64,000 nucleotides of DNA, from assembly GCF_019968905.1 (NCBI RefSeq), contig NZ_CP079946.1, positions 1,488,001-1,552,000 on the forward strand, read 5' to 3'. Positions within the stretch are counted from its first letter, which is position 1. Each line of letters begins with the position of its first letter. The notes beneath the pieces are model-generated. The model was not told the origin of the DNA. It worked only from the letters and a program-made list of their open reading frames with translations, and did no database searches. Shown piece by piece: positions 63,833-64,000 of this stretch. The translations under genes were made by a program, and so were the position numbers. The DNA is from Corallococcus sp. EGB. GTDB taxonomy: Bacteria > Myxococcota > Myxococcia > Myxococcales > Myxococcaceae.

Positions 63833-64000
63833 ATGAAGATGCTGATTGGCGCGGCCGTGACCGCCGCGACGCTGTTGGTGGGTACCGAGGCCGCTGCGAC
63901 GAACTACTCGCTGTGGATCCACGGCCGGAATGGCGGCTCGACACAGGCGGGCAACTACAACGACTTCAGCTACTGGGGGCCGTCCTCCACCGCGGCGGGT
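63833..64000 (+). CDS. Secreted protein, 5' part only
   Basis: The frame starts with ATG at 63833, preceded by AGGAGA, and runs off the right edge after 56 codons. It encodes a signal peptide (M-K-M-L-I-G-A-A-V-T-A-A-T-L-L-V, A-A-A near 20-22) and a mature start N-Y-S-L-W-I-H-G-R-N-G-G-S. The pattern L-W-I-H-G-R-N-G-G could be the oxyanion-hole strand of an alpha/beta hydrolase, but too little is present to decide. Confidence 0.65.
   Translation, partial: MKMLIGAAVTAATLLVGTEAAATNYSLWIHGRNGGSTQAGNYNDFSYWGPSSTAAG

Overview
The window is high-GC DNA (about 70% G+C, third codon positions almost always G or C) with short intergenic gaps, many secreted lipoproteins and a RecA preceded by a motif that matches the LexA box described for Myxococcus xanthus. 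This points to a myxobacterium of the Corallococcus/Myxococcus group. That assignment rests on sequence character and recalled family resemblance, not on a database search. No rRNA, tRNA or CRISPR array was seen.

Layout. 1-10.2 kb: a partial secreted protein, a GGQ release-factor-like protein, a lipoprotein, a histone-deacetylase-family enzyme, a VWA-domain protein, a two-gene ABC-2 transporter, a lone receiver-domain regulator, an amidohydrolase coupled to a small protein, and a small conserved protein. 10.3-23.6 kb is a housekeeping block: TatD-like hydrolase, gamma-glutamyltransferase, glmU and glmS (UDP-GlcNAc supply), a membrane protein, recA, a PhoD-type phosphatase and tex. 23.6-29.4 kb is an insertion and decay zone. 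An intact IS3-family element and an intact IS5-family element sit beside remnants of two more transposases, and the flanking genes are truncated or carry stops or frameshifts. One fragment looks like a toxin tail followed by a possible immunity gene. 29.4-32.6 kb holds a minus-strand operon of an HSP90-family ATPase, a tetratricopeptide-like partner and two small membrane proteins, the last broken by one in-frame stop.

32.8-50.1 kb: a metallo-beta-lactamase-fold hydrolase, a TerB/LETM1-like protein, a spondin-domain lipoprotein, a divergent TetR/FAD-monooxygenase pair, aldo-keto and short-chain reductases, an asymmetric ABC exporter pair, a sulfatase and an M4 metallopeptidase. 50.4-64 kb: a FUSC-type membrane protein, a HEAT-repeat lipoprotein, a HAMP-like membrane protein, then fmt, an AroQ-like protein that has lost its catalytic residues, and rsmB in one operon. 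A LysR regulator, a GT-B glycosyltransferase, an SDR, a thioredoxin-like protein, a PLP aminotransferase and the start of a secreted protein follow.

The observations most worth follow-up are the catalytically degenerate AroQ-like protein with a repeated K-T-L-G-R tail inside the fmt-rsmB operon, the decayed IS-rich island with its toxin-like remnant, the HSP90/TPR operon, the asymmetric ABC exporter, and the apparently leaderless promoters of glmU and of the gene at 16778.
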